This document shows, piece after piece, positions 24,325 to 35,293 of a DNA stretch of 64,000 bases. Position 1 is the first letter of the stretch. Each line of letters begins with the position of its first letter. Both the position numbers and the translations under genes were made by a program. The stretch lies in assembly GCA_020809705.1 (NCBI GenBank), contig CP085830.1, positions 4,340,001 through 4,404,000 on the forward strand, given 5' to 3'. Under the pieces are notes generated by a model, which searched no databases, had not been told where the DNA came from, and saw only the letters and a program-made list of their open reading frames with translations. This stretch comes from Calonectria ilicicola (taxonomy: Eukaryota; Ascomycota; Sordariomycetes; Hypocreales; Nectriaceae).

Positions 24325-24964
24325 TTAAAACCAAATTCTCTTGAAGCTCACCCACCCATCTACCTCCTCACCGTCACCATCACCGTCATCGTCATCTCCA
24401 TCATCATCGTCATCAGCTGGGCACGACCCTCCTCCAGCAACGCACGGCGTCCGGCACCGACCTCGAAAGTCCGGTCCGATATTCAGGCACTCGTCACACC
24501 CACAAACCAAGTCGATCCGAGAGCCCACTTTCTGGTCCGCGTCGTCGCAGAGACAAATGTACAGGCCAGACGTGACGTTGGTTGCCGGCTTGTCGTCGGG
24601 GCAATTTGCGTTTGGCGTGGCACAGTACGCTCGCGCGAGCTCGTCCTCGCTCCATGGGCTGACTGTTATACAAAAACGTATCATTAACATTTTTTCCCCT
24701 TCTTTGTGCTTTCAGTTTCGGGTTCGTCTTACCCATGCTCATGAGAACTTTGGCGCAGTACGTATACCCGCACTCGCAAATCGGCCCTGCCCCGGGACCT
24801 CCTGTCGGAACGGGTGGGGCTGGTGGGGCCGGCTCCGTGGGCTTCGGCACAGGGGGGAGAGTAGGAAGATCCTCAGAGGGCATGGGAATAGGGACAGGAG
24901 GCGGGTCCTGAGGACGGGCTGTGGAAAAGGCAGTAAGCCCAAATAGGACAATCTCAAACTTCAT
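24325..24964 (-). CDS. Secreted Cys-rich protein with Pro-rich N-terminus and acidic tail
   Basis: Two exons, 24964-24733 and 24662-24325, give 189 residues. The start MKFEIVLFGLTAFSTARPQ is a short signal peptide. A Pro-rich segment follows (about residues 20-55, many PP and VP pairs). Then comes a domain with 13 Cys, including ICECGYTYC, then after the splice YCATPNANCP, YICLCDD, VCGCDEC and RCRTPC. Near the C-terminus is a run of Asp and Gly (about 18 acidic residues) before VDGWVSFKRIWF. The splice GTAAGA...AACAG preserves the frame. Spacing of the Cys pairs suggests disulfide-bonded extracellular function. I do not recognise the family; an effector-like or wall-associated role is only a guess. 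Confidence 0.7.
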
Positions 24965-26032
24965 GGTGCTAGGCTTCATTGATGAAAAATCTCGACGAGA
25001 TGCGAGGAGTTTAGACAAGCCAAGTTGTTGTCAGGGTTCATGGTCTATTTAAACCCCATAGGAGCCGGTGATGACACATCTAGTATTTATGTTATGTTAT
25101 TAACTACCACCGGCACATACCTGTTTGCCTTGAGAGAGGTCTGTGTTTGTCACAGCCGCAATCAGGAAAACGTCACACATCCACGTATCTTCGGCAGTCG
25201 ATTATATCACTCCAGATGAGGTCAGGTAAGCCGAATATAGAAATTCTATGGTGTACCAATTTGGTAGATTGCGTATTCTAAGTTCAGTGCAACAACGAAG
25301 TTGTCAACCCCTGGAACACAATGTTCCCCAGTTGGGTCATTGAGCTATTGTGGAATGCTCGCCAAGTAATCATTTCATCATATATGGTGATGTCTTTTTT
25401 TTTTGCACCATTAAAAACAGGCAGAAGTGAGCCTACGAAAGCAGCGATGTGTGCGTCAGAGTTCATAGTTACTTACACAAGACGGTAGAGTTCAAGGATC
25501 ATCTTTGGCGAAGTACCGAAAAGATCCCAGATTGAAAAATAGGATTGCTAGATAATAGTGTAGGGGGCTCTTGGATTTTTATATGAACTAGTACGGATGA
25601 GTAGACAAGTTAAATGAAGTCGATTGAAAAGTGTTTATCAATTATATTGTTCTTAGGGATTTATCATGAGAGCCGATGACGTAAGTCCTCTGCTAACCAT
25701 AACATATTTGAATGTAGTTTGATAGATATTAATCACTGGATACATTTCATACAATGTAAAAAAGTCCATGGGCTATTTCTTCCCTCAAAAAGAAAGAAAG
25801 CTAGGTCACCTTGCTTGACGCTCGAAAGTTAGATACAGTGTGTAGGGTAGGCTATACGGATTCGAAAAAAAAAAGCCCACCAAGAATTGCCCCACCATCG
25901 CATTGGCCGATCGGAAAGTCTACCCCTCCAAAGACCACTTTCGATTCCTTCTTTTCCCGCAACGAGGATCCAATTCTTTTTTCCCTCCCGTTGTTTTCGC
26001 ACTGTATCTCTGCTTCGCGCGAATACTCAACC
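24965..26032. other. Intergenic region upstream of HEM3
   Basis: A 60-residue ATG frame on the minus strand (25284-25466) shows no motif and is not supported. The last 200 bases are probably the HEM3 promoter and leader. Confidence 0.5.
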
Positions 26033-27028
26033 ATGGCCGAGTCCAAAGTCATCAACGTCGGCAGCCGCAACTCGCCGCTGGCGCTGGCGCAGACCAACAT
26101 CGTCGTCGCCGCCCTCAAGGCCCACTTCCCGGAGTACGAGTTCCCCATCCACGGCATGACGACGACGGGCGATCGCGACCAGAACACGGCGCTCTATAAC
26201 TTTGGCGGAAAGGCCCTGTGGACCTCGCAGCTTGAGGAGCTCCTCGTCAGCAAGGAGCTCGACTTTGTGGTCCACTCGCTCAAGGACATGCCGACGACGC
26301 TGCCCGAGGGCTGTGTCATTGGCTGTATCACGTCCCGCGAGGACCCCCGCGACACCCTCGTCATCAAGAAGGAGCTCGTCGACAAACATGGCTGGAAGTC
26401 GCTGGCCGATCTGCCGGCCGGCAGCATCATCGGCACCAGCAGCGTGCGCCGCATTGCCCAGCTGGTCCGACGATACCCCAACCTCAAGTTCAAAGATCAC
26501 AGGGGCAACATCCAGACCCGATTGAGGAAGCTCGAGGAGGACCCGGATCTGACGGGCATCATCCTGGCCGCTGCCGGCCTTCAGCGCATGGATCTCGGCA
26601 GCCACATCTCGCAGTTCCTCGAGTCGGACAATGGAGGTATCCTGCACGCCGTCGGCCAAGGTGCGCTTGGCGTCGAGTGCCGTTCCGACGATACGAGGAT
26701 GATTGAGATGCTCAAGACGATCGAGAACAAGGAAACCAAGTTTGCGTGTGAGGCAGAGCGAAGCCTCATGCGCACCCTTGAGGGCGGCTGCAGTGTCCCC
26801 ATTGGCGTCGAAACAAAGTGGGTGGACGGCAAGCTGCGCATGAAGGCAACCGTAGTCGGGCTGCGAGGCGACGTGGGCGTCGACTGCGAGGAGACAGAGG
26901 CTGTGACCACATACGAGGGCGCAGACGAGTTTGGCAAGCGGATTGCCCAGGAACTTGTGAACCGCGGAGCGGGCAAGATCCTGGCCGACATCACGGCATC
27001 CCGACAGGTGCCAGAAACGGTCAAATAG
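26033..27028 (+). CDS. HEM3: Porphobilinogen deaminase (hydroxymethylbilane synthase)
   Basis: Joins four porphobilinogens into hydroxymethylbilane in haem synthesis, in the cytosol of fungi. A single exon encodes 331 residues. The start is the ATG in CAACCATGG; the frame is open further upstream, but that part reads like leader. Recognisable blocks are VGSRNSPLALAQT, the long strand HSLKDMPTTLP, GTSSVRRIAQLVRRYP, DHRGNIQTRLRKL, and LEGGCSVPIG, where Cys253 is the residue that carries the dipyrromethane cofactor. Length and all conserved Arg clusters agree with the family. The gene converges with the H-protein gene (258 bases between stops). Confidence 0.95.
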   Translation: MAESKVINVGSRNSPLALAQTNIVVAALKAHFPEYEFPIHGMTTTGDRDQNTALYNFGGKALWTSQLEELLVSKELDFVVHSLKDMPTTLPEGCVIGCITSREDPRDTLVIKKELVDKHGWKSLADLPAGSIIGTSSVRRIAQLVRRYPNLKFKDHRGNIQTRLRKLEEDPDLTGIILAAAGLQRMDLGSHISQFLESDNGGILHAVGQGALGVECRSDDTRMIEMLKTIENKETKFACEAERSLMRTLEGGCSVPIGVETKWVDGKLRMKATVVGLRGDVGVDCEETEAVTTYEGADEFGKRIAQELVNRGAGKILADITASRQVPETVK

Positions 27029-27286
27029 GAAAACGGAAAAGGGGAATGGTTGTCAAGATATGAACTATAATGAATGCCGCTTAAAATGCTGGCAGTGAAA
27101 AGAGCCCAAAGAAAATATACCCCCCCGGGGATGCGAATCTCCTGTATGGTCCACCTGTGCGTCTATATATCGTCTCTCTTTCGTTTTGTCGCCCGCTCTG
27201 TTCTGATGTCCATAAAAATCATCCTCGGCATTTAACCAACCAGCGCCGGCGTGATACTCGTGATTGTGGGTGATTGCGTCAATTGT

Positions 27287-27884
27287 TTACTGGGCATAAT
27301 CTTTGTAGGTCTCTTCGTCCATGAGCCTCTCGTACTGCTCAGCGCCCTTCTCGTCAATCTCGACCTTTGCGATCCAGCCGCCACCAGCGCTGTCGTCCTC
27401 GGGCACCTTGTTGATGGTGGAGGGCTTCTCCTCGAGGTTCTCGTTGACGTGGGTAACACGGAGTCGGATGGGGGCGTTGATGTCGCTGGCGCTCTTGACT
27501 GACTCGACAGCGCCGACAGCATCGCCCTGTTCAACCCAGTCGCGGGACTCGGGGAGCTCGACATATACTACATCGCCGAGCTGCTCAGCGGCGTATTCGG
27601 AGATGCCAATGTAGCCCGTCTTCTTGTCCGCCGACAGGTCAATCCATTCGTGCTCCTTTGTGTATCGACGAGCAAGGCCTATTCAAGAAAAAAAAAGAAG
27701 GATTTTTAGTTAGCCATTGAACCTTGTATCATGAACCCGGAAGTTTTGCCCGAAGCCGCAAAGACTCACTTAGCTTGGTGGTGGAAAAAGGTCGGAAAGC
27801 AGTGCGGGTAAGAGGCACAGCGCGGGGGGCAAGAGCCCGGGAGAGAGGCGCAACAGCGCGCAGCGAGCGAGCAATTGAAGCCAT
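27287..27884 (-). CDS. GCV3: Glycine cleavage system H protein, mitochondrial
   Basis: Lipoyl-carrying shuttle protein of the glycine decarboxylase complex in the mitochondrial matrix. Exons 27884-27770 and 27678-27287 give 168 residues. The first ~35 residues (MASIARSLRAVAPLSRALAP, then FRPFSTTKL) are a matrix presequence. The mature part starts ARRYTKEHEWIDL and contains GISEYAAEQLGDVVYVELP and the lipoylation site VESVKSASD, with Lys100 as the lipoyl lysine. The end matches the family: GGGWIAKVEI and a Tyr-Glu-rich C-terminus. The intron is GTGAGT...GAATAG. Confidence 0.93.
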
Positions 27885-29519
27885 TGCGAAGAGAGCTGTT
27901 GCGTTAACAAAGAGGGGATTCGGAGGGGATAGCCGATGGGTCGAGGATTGACAACCAAACCAGGAATATCAGGTGTCATTGACAGCCATTTGGCTATCGG
28001 CGGTGACAGGGTTTGCGATAAGAAGCTTAGTCATCGGGAAGACGTTGAGGTGCTTGGCGTGTAGTGTGTGCAGGCACCGTAACGAACGGTTCAGCAGCGT
28101 GGGCGGCGGGCGCCGCTGGGTACCTTACCGTAGCTGAAGCGAGCACTTACCCTACCGCCAGCACCGGCCAGCAGCCGCCGAAGGGTGTTCTGAAACTTTA
28201 GCATGACCTCACAGTGAGACATTGGCACACGTCACAGCGACCAATGAGGGGGCGCAGGATGCAAAGAGTTTTGCTGGCGTCGATGGGCATCATCGTACGG
28301 ACTAGTGCTGTTGCTGTCATGCTTGCACGCAATGCGGACATGGTGAAAAGAAATTAGCCCGCTGGTGCGTTATGGGAGAAGCAATGGCGTTTATCATATC
28401 ACATGTCAATTATCAACGAACAGTAGTTTATTAGATTATCCGCCCTGTCCTGGAAGCAACTTGGCATGTGGCCGTGCTGTCTACATTGAGGGGAACGCTC
28501 GGAGGTTTCCAAGCTGCGACATGGACGGTCCCTGGAGATCCGTCATTGCCCATAACAGTGCACCTGGCGAACCGCACGCTAGCGGGTATAGTTGGACATG
28601 TGCCTAATTCATATATAAAGTCTCCGGTTGCTCGGGTCTCGACGTTGCATGTTTGTTGAGGGGAATGTTGTTCGTCCGGATTCGGTGTTTGGGCCGTGGT
28701 GGAAGGAGACAAGTACCGTGATGCAACCATCATCAACAACAACAACAATAATAAGCGAAAAGTTGTTGATGTTTATTTACTGCATGATGAGTTGGTGTGG
28801 GGGAGAGGGGGGGTTAGGGAGGGGAAGGGGGGGCTGCTTATTATAACAATGCGATAAAGATAAAGCGCAACTTCAGTTGTGGCTCTGGGTGAATCAATGT
28901 CGAAGAAAAAAAAGAAGATGGATTTGGGACAGCTGGTTGGTTTCTTCATCTTATAGTAAACATGCGCGTGTTTTTGTTTTTCTTTATTTATATTTATTTT
29001 TATCATGGTTATTATTAACATGGCCAGACCAGAAAGTACTTCTTCGCGTTTTGTTTGAAACCTCAGCGTCATGATTGCAGCAACCCCGGCCAACCGGCAG
29101 TCGACGGCGGTTCCGACGATCAGAGCAAAACATTACCTGATCGAGCCCTTCAGCCCGCCCAGGCTGTGCGGAATCAGGCCGTATTATTGGCTCCGGCCTC
29201 GTCGTCTTTTGGGGAAGCTGGAAAGGTTGCGCTGTGCCCATGTGCGCGAGCGCGTCATCCACTTACTGGACTACAGCCCCAACGCGTCCAAAACACACAC
29301 GCAGAAAAACTCCACCCTTCAAGGGAGCTCGGCTGTGTGGATGTGGATGAGAGACATGCAGTGGGGCCGGGTGGAAGCAGAGGAAAAGAAAAAGAAACGG
29401 AAAGGAAACGAAGGGGAAAAGAGATTGGATGAGAACAAGACGGAAAAAGGAAGAAGGCCCATGGCAGCTGGAAACACGAACATGACAAGCACATGTCGCC
29501 ATCTGGAGGAGTTGTGCTA
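27885..29519. other. Intergenic region between GCV3 and the TEM1 leader
   Basis: Apart from one weak minus-strand frame at 28431-28733, nothing coding is supported. The left part should hold the GCV3 promoter. Purine-rich and poly-A tracts occur near 29380-29460. Confidence 0.45.
28431..28733 (-). CDS. Weak candidate: small protein with four Cys
   Basis: An ATG frame of 100 residues begins MMVASRYLSPSTTAQTPNPD and contains four Cys in contexts TCNVE, GTCPT, RCTVM and TCQVA. No good signal peptide is encoded after the ATG, although five TTG codons precede it in frame, so an upstream exon carrying the signal could exist. No homology is recognised. It may be spurious. Confidence 0.25.
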   Translation of the reverse strand: MMVASRYLSPSTTAQTPNPDEQHSPQQTCNVETRATGDFIYELGTCPTIPASVRFARCTVMGNDGSPGTVHVAAWKPPSVPLNVDSTATCQVASRTGRII

Positions 29520-30858
29520 GCCCCTCATCTCGACACCCTCTTCACACCCTCACCCTCGACCCTCCAATCCTTGAGCAACCCTCAACCATCCTATCCCTCG
29601 CAAAGACCCTAAAAGGCGGCTCAGGCAGACCCAACCCGGCAAGCCACCAACCACCAGCAGCCAATCCAATCAGCCCAATCGCGGGTTCTGGCTCGCGCTC
29701 AGCAGCAGCAGCAGCGCCAGCCCCAGGCCCCAGGCCAGCCCAGACCCGCCTGCAGCACAAGCGCAGCGCAGCACAGCACAAGCACAGCACAGCGCTGCTG
29801 CAAAACGTCAGCGACACACAATAGGGACCCAGCACAACGGACACAGGACAGGACAAGACACACAACTCAAGACAAGCCGCACCCCGGTCGTCCCTCGTTG
29901 TCCCCCTGTCGCTTGTTCCTTGTCGCTGCTGCTTGTCCCGTCCGTCCCTCTCGTCTGGGTTTCCCCATCTCCATCCAGTCCCAGACCCAAAGATCCTCCC
30001 AGCCCACTAGCAGCTCTCTCGCGTGTGTGACCAGCTGGGGATATCTTCTTCCTTTCTTCTTGCTCTCTTTTTGTTTCACGTCGTTCATTCTCCTTCGCCG
30101 AGCCTTGCTCCCCTTGCCTGTGCCTCTCACGCCCACGCCCGCCCCGCCGAGACACCTGTCTCTCCACACTGTCGTCGCCACTCCGCCTCTCAGTGGCTGG
30201 CCGCATCAGCCAAGCAGCAAAAGCTCTCCAGCCGATCGCTGTCCGGCACATCATCGTGGGACCGCCCCGTGGACCGTCTCGTCTCGCCGTCTCTTTCTCC
30301 GTCTCCGTCTCCTCGCCTCGCGTGCTGCCGCGCTTAGCCTCCAACTGCCGCGCCCTCAACTCGACTACTACTGCTGGACTAAGACTACTAGTTACTGTAC
30401 GTACGCTACGCCCGACACCACGCACACGCCTTGTCTCCCTCAACACTCCAGCCAATCTACCACTACTGCCACTGCCATCATCGCCGTTACTTCTTGCCGT
30501 TGCCACCGACTGACCTGGTCCTCGTGCAGCTTTCATGCCTTTCTTCAGCTAATCTTCCACTTCCTTGTCTCACGGCCATCTCACGACCATCACGTTCTCT
30601 ACCAGCCCAGCCCTACTAAGCCGACGAATCCCACCGCTCGCTCCTTTCACCTTGCCTCGTCTCATACACTCTTTCAACCTCGACGCTCCAGACTTGACCC
30701 ACCTCCGCTCTCGTCTTCAACCTCTGGAGTAGGCCCGAACCTTTTTCTCAACTTCCTCTCCGTCTCTCCACCGCCCACAATCCAAACTGGAGGACCCAAC
30801 GATCCCGGTGGCTACCACCGCTTATCCCCCTCCCCACGACTTCCCCGTCGTCAACACC
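29520..30858 (+). other. Long pyrimidine-rich upstream region or 5' leader of the Tem1-type GTPase
   Basis: More than 1.3 kb before the GTPase start is strongly CT/CA-rich on the plus strand with few ATGs and long open frames in several phases. This is typical of promoters and 5' UTRs of regulated genes in filamentous fungi. No conserved protein is encoded in it on either strand. Confidence 0.45.
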
Positions 30859-31856
30859 ATGGAGATGGAGGCTCCTCACCCACACGATGTCCACGACGAC
30901 ACCCTTGGCGGTATCGAGGGCTCACCGCACATTGCCTCGTCCAGCAACGGCTACCGCCACGGGCAGAGCCAATCCCTAGACCAGGGCCTCGCCGCCAACA
31001 GCCCCAGGCAACAAGAAGAAGACCCCAATAGCCGATACACGCCCCCCGTTCAGGCTGCTCCTTCCATCTCACGGCCAGCCAGCGGCCTCTCCAACCCTGC
31101 GCCCCAAAACCACAGCGACTATCGCCAGGGCGCCAGTGAGCCGTCTAACGGCCGGAATCATGTCGTCATCAAGGTTGGCATGGTGGGCGACGCACAGATC
31201 GGCAAGACGTCCCTGATGGTCAAGTACGTTGAGGGCAGCTGGGACGAAGATTACATCCAGACCCTAGGTGTGAATTTCATGGAGAAGACAATCTCCATTC
31301 GCAACACCGAAATCACTTTTTCTATTTGGGATCTGGGTGGTCAGCGCGAGTTTGTTAACATGCTACCTCTCGTGTGCAATGACGCCGTCGCAATTCTCTT
31401 CATGTTTGACCTCACCCGAAAGAGCACCCTTAACAGTATCAAGGAGTGGTACCGACAGGGTCGAGGATTCAACAAGACAGCCATTCCCATTCTAGTGGGT
31501 ACAAAGTACGACCACTTTGTCAACTTCCCCATCCAGGACCAAGAAGAGATTTCCAACCAGGTGCGCTAAGCATCCCCCTTACCGGCACAGTGCCCGAAAC
31601 CGAGTTGGCTAACATGGCACGTAGGCAAGGCGATTCGCCAAGGCCATGAGGGCTTCATTAATCTTTTCAAGTACCAGCCACAGCATCAACGTGCAAAAGG
31701 TTTGTCATGTCCCCCGCAGAGCCTCCGCAAGGCCCTCACGTGCTTATCCGTCTGCAGATCTTCAAGATCGTCCTGTCCAAGGCATTTGATCTGAAATGTA
31801 CCATTCCCGAGATCGAAAATGTCGGCGAGCCCCTCCTACTATATCAGTCTGTGTGA
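30859..31856 (+). CDS. TEM1: Septation/mitotic-exit Ras-family GTPase, Tem1/Spg1 type
   Basis: Predicted switch GTPase at the top of the septation initiation or mitotic exit network, acting at the spindle pole body. Exons 30859-31560, 31625-31699 and 31758-31856 give 291 residues. The first ~105 residues are a low-complexity Ser/Pro/His extension. The GTPase domain then shows G1 [15 protein letters not shown] (from residue 110, the form specific to Tem1/Spg1), [10 protein letters not shown] in switch I, G3 WDLGGQREF, and G4 GTKYD. Exon 2 gives [15 protein letters not shown] and exon 3 ends [16 protein letters not shown], both family features. The ATG at 30859 is the first in frame; an earlier GTG is not used. 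Confidence 0.9.
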
Positions 31857-33284
31857 TGTGCCCCGCCAATCGACGACCCGCGCACCGCACGTTTTGCTTT
31901 AATTGCTCGAGGAGATCCTCGTCGTGTCCATCAGAGTTGGACCGATCCCGTCCCAGGACGAGCTAAAATAAAAAAGGGGCCCTGTTAGTAGGCCATGACC
32001 TATCGTGTTAAAGAAAAAAACTACCTGGAAGATATCTCACGAACCCCCTACAAAACCACACCACGCACAACGCGGGTTGGTCTGGAGCAGCTACCGCCAA
32101 CAGAACAGGGATCTGGACGGAGCGCCAGACACTGGTTGGATCAACTATCCGCCAGTCAGCTAGAAAGAAGAAAGAAGAATAGTAAAAACTCATTTGTACT
32201 CTCCAACCCAACCCCCTATATTCCCTTTGTCACACTACATGCACAGCACCTGGATCATCTCCCTCATTTTCCCCACCAACTATTGACTTGACTTTCTGCA
32301 TTTGGCTGTTTTACTACACGAATATTGGCGAAAAAGGGCTACGGCATAATGGACGGCCTCCCCCGCATGATATCATGGGACGGTCTGAATGCGCAAGTCC
32401 GGACAATGTTTCCGCTCTGTTTATTTTCTGGACTCCCTGATGGGACGCTGGAGAAAGATTTTGAAGCACAAAAAACACCCTTTTAATTGCTGGAATGCGT
32501 TGATTAGTATCCACCACCACTTTTCTTTAATAATCTTTTCTAAATACTTTTCTTTTCTTCTTCTTTTTTTTTTTTTTTTTGTTTTCGACGACGATGAAGT
32601 CGGACGATGCTGTATGTTTTGGTTCCCCCTAAAATGAAGTGGGGAATAAGGGATGCACAGATGGGACAATGTCGATTAGAGAGAAGAGGCAGACATGAAA
32701 AAAAAAAACGAGAAAGCAACGTTGAGGCCTGTTGTTGCGTGAACATTGTGCTTTCTTGTTTCCCTTTTGGTGATGGTGTTTGCAAAGCAGAAGTCTCTGC
32801 GTCTGGGGCGCAAGTGAATGGTTTCTGGATCATGATATGAAAGAGCCCCTTACTCACTCGAATACGTCGATTGAAGGGATCGGATCAATTACTAATGTTT
32901 GCTACCTCTATCTCTAGAAATACCCTCTCACCTCTGGTGGCCCTGGTTTTCCGATGGCTTGTCAACCAGCCACGATGTATTTATTGATATGTACATACGC
33001 CTTGCCGTAAAACTATTTATGCTGTACAGCAGCCATCGTGTAGGAGGTGGATTTGCCTCATGTATATACCTACGGCTTGGCGGAAAATAGTTTATGTTGT
33101 ACAAAAGCTACCCGAGCAGTCTGTCCCTCCCTCCCTATGCCTATCAACCTTGTCTGTTTGTCCACCGCCACTTGGGGACTGAAGCAAACTGTGACCGCGG
33201 TACTGTGATTGGCAGTATCTAGACCGTAAGAAAAAGAAAAACCCTTAATTCATTGCTGGGTTTGCAGCCGTGCTCGCCACAAAG
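31857..33284. other. Intergenic region after TEM1
   Basis: Holds the GTPase 3' UTR, several T and A homopolymers (for example about 32562-32580) and an imperfect direct repeat at 32988-33107. No gene is supported. Confidence 0.5.
32988..33107 (+). repeat. Imperfect direct repeat, two units
   Basis: Unit 1 (about 32988-33032) and unit 2 (about 33059-33107) share the order ATGTAnATAC, a CTTG(C/G)CG(T/G)AAAA block, then TAnTTTATG(C/T)TGTACA. They are two diverged copies about 70 bases apart. Both begin with a TGTAnATA octamer. Confidence 0.6.
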
Positions 33285-33575
33285 CTAGGAGTCAACCTTA
33301 GCAACAGAAGACTTTTGCCTATCGATTGCACTCTTGCGCAGATGCTCAATTGCACGCTTCCTATTCGCCAAAAAGCTAACAATGAATAGCACCAGGCCAA
33401 TTCCACCACCGATACCTAAGCTTAGGTAAAGTAGTTTTCTATCGGCGGAAGTGAACTGCGTTTCGCGCTCGAAGATGTAGGCTTCTAGGGCAGGCATTGG
33501 GAACGATGAGGATGTAAAGGAGGTTTGTGGGTGTTGGGTATCCGGTTGGGTTTTCTGGAAGAGGAAATGTGACAT
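33285..33575 (-). CDS. Small single-pass membrane protein, unknown
   Basis: The ATG frame at 33575 encodes 96 residues, MSHFLFQKTQPD onward, with one strong hydrophobic helix (LYLSLGIGGGIGLVLFIVSFL, about residues 53-73). It is followed by a basic tail rich in Arg and Lys (ANRKRAIEHLRKSAIDRQK). The frame is open upstream for another 30 codons, including SNCGPNCSYKG, so the true protein may start further up or have an upstream exon. A second ATG 26 codons downstream (MPALEAYIF) is also possible. The positive charge after the helix suggests the tail is cytosolic. It is the first of a run of small one-helix proteins reaching to 39.9 kb. The family is not recognised. Confidence 0.5.
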   Translation of the reverse strand: MSHFLFQKTQPDTQHPQTSFTSSSFPMPALEAYIFERETQFTSADRKLLYLSLGIGGGIGLVLFIVSFLANRKRAIEHLRKSAIDRQKSSVAKVDS

Positions 33576-33942
33576 AATATTCTGATGCAGAAATAGAGGC
33601 TGAGGCATTGGGTTAAGGCGTCCCTTATAACTGCAATTCGGCCCACAGTTTGATTTGATAAACACAAAGATGACGAGTATACTGCAGACTATTTCCTTTG
33701 TTTGTGAAAGGGTTCAGGTCACAGCTGATGGAACGCAGCCATAAGACAACGACCGTTTTGAATGCGAGGACCCGTTTGAACCATTGCCTTTGTTAATAAA
33801 GCATGGTAGCGACAAGTCGTCCCCTGAGTTGTACTAGATTTAGTGAATGTCACTTCTAAGATAATCTGACGGATCGTCATCGGGAGTTCAAAGCGAGTCT
33901 TGCTATTTTTATTGATTCAACTGTAAACTCCTTTTCTTCTTC

Positions 33943-33974
<32 letters not shown>

Positions 33975-34829
33975 GAAATATGGCATCTATGAATATTCTG
34001 AGTTATTATACTGATGAACTGATGGAAAATATTTCGCTGGTTCAGCAACTGGCATGTTTGATCTGTTTCCTCGTCCAGTACCAACCACCCAGATCCACAC
34101 CAAACGCTGCAAAACCAATCATGACGCCAATAATGGTATTTCTGGTAGAGCGGCCGACATACTGGGCATGTGGAATTACGTGAACGAGAATGACAAAGAA
34201 ACCCCAGGTTTTTTTCAACTCCTTTGTTTAGCTGTGATGCCTTTATTAAATATGATCAATAGAGGTGGGGGGAAGCTTCAATGATGCTAGAGAAAAGGGA
34301 AATTGACATTAGCAATCTGTCAATGTGAAATCATTTTGAGCTGGATGTTTAAAACAAACGCATATTTTGTCTTTAGTTTCCTTGAGAAAATCTTTTTTTT
34401 TTTTTTTTTTTTTCAGAAAAAGCCCCTGTTGCTATTTCTCGATTTGCTCTCTATCTCGAGGGCGACTCAGCTCCTACCCATGTCGATAATCTCGAAGTCT
34501 AACATTGAAATGGGACCTGCTGTTCAGCAACTCAGTGTATCAGTCCGCCAAAATTCCAAGAGAGAAAAAAGAACACAAGCTTTACATGATTGCACACAAA
34601 GATAGTAGGTGTCTTAAGCAGATTTAGTACTAAGATTCATAACATGTTCTCTATTTTCTCGATTAGAAGGCTTGTACACAACTTCCTCAAGTGCTTGAGG
34701 CGAACCATTTCTTAAGCTGGATGCATGAGTCCCCTAATCGTATGCAGCCTTTAGATAGGTTGACTAGAGCTATGTGTATCGAGAAGCGATAGATTTGCGA
34801 ACCAGTGTATGGCTGGATTTTAAGTTGAG
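33576..34829. other. AT-rich intergenic region
   Basis: Contains a striking T14 run followed directly by A18 (33943-33974), capable of forming a hairpin, and another long T run near 34392-34413. No gene is supported. Confidence 0.5.
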
Positions 34830-35177
34830 TCATCGACCTAAAGCTCTTTCGACATCTCGATGGCGTTTCGCTCTGGATTCGGCTTGTTTTATTTTGCGTT
34901 CCCTCCTGCTCCTAATTAATTTACGTATAAAAAGGACTACCAGAATGAAGAGGGTGAGGGCGATATGAGTGATAGTTAAAGCTATGCCTTTATTACTCAT
35001 CGGGAATATTGTAGGATTAGTTGTATGGAATTTTGGGTCGAGGGGATGAGAGGCCAGAGTGAATTGCTGATGCCATTAAAATGTGACAGGATTCACTATA
35101 TGTTGATATAGAAGATACTGGGTTGAAGGTGGTGAAGAATGTGTGTTGGGATTCACGGTCTTGGCAACGGAAGCCAT
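34830..35177 (-). pseudogene. Interrupted small membrane-protein gene, or a 56-residue ORF from the inner ATG
   Basis: A minus-strand frame starts with an ATG at 35177 (MASVAKTVNPN) and runs to a TGA at 34830-34832, with a single TAA at 35076-35078. Downstream of the TAA an ATG at 35000 opens a 56-residue protein with one hydrophobic helix (TITHIALTLFILVVLFI) and a very basic tail (RKLIRSRRERKIKQ). The region before the helix loosely resembles the same region of the protein at 33285-33575 (LLYQHI versus LFLHQN, and both have FPM before the helix). I read it as a decayed relative. The alternative is a short functional gene starting at 35000. A GTGAAT...ATCAG interval would remove the stop but is only 30 bases, too short for a fungal intron. 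Confidence 0.4.
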
Positions 35178-35293
35178 CTTAAGTAGGACTATCTAAGTTT
35201 TCATGAGGGCAACCTTATTGTTGTACACAGGATTAAGTTGATCGCACCTTGGTCGGGCGAATCATATGGCCAAACTTGGTTGTATCTGCCACC

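Noticed and set aside
25284..25466. 60-residue ATG frame upstream of HEM3
   Set aside because: Too short and featureless; no signal peptide, helix or known motif.
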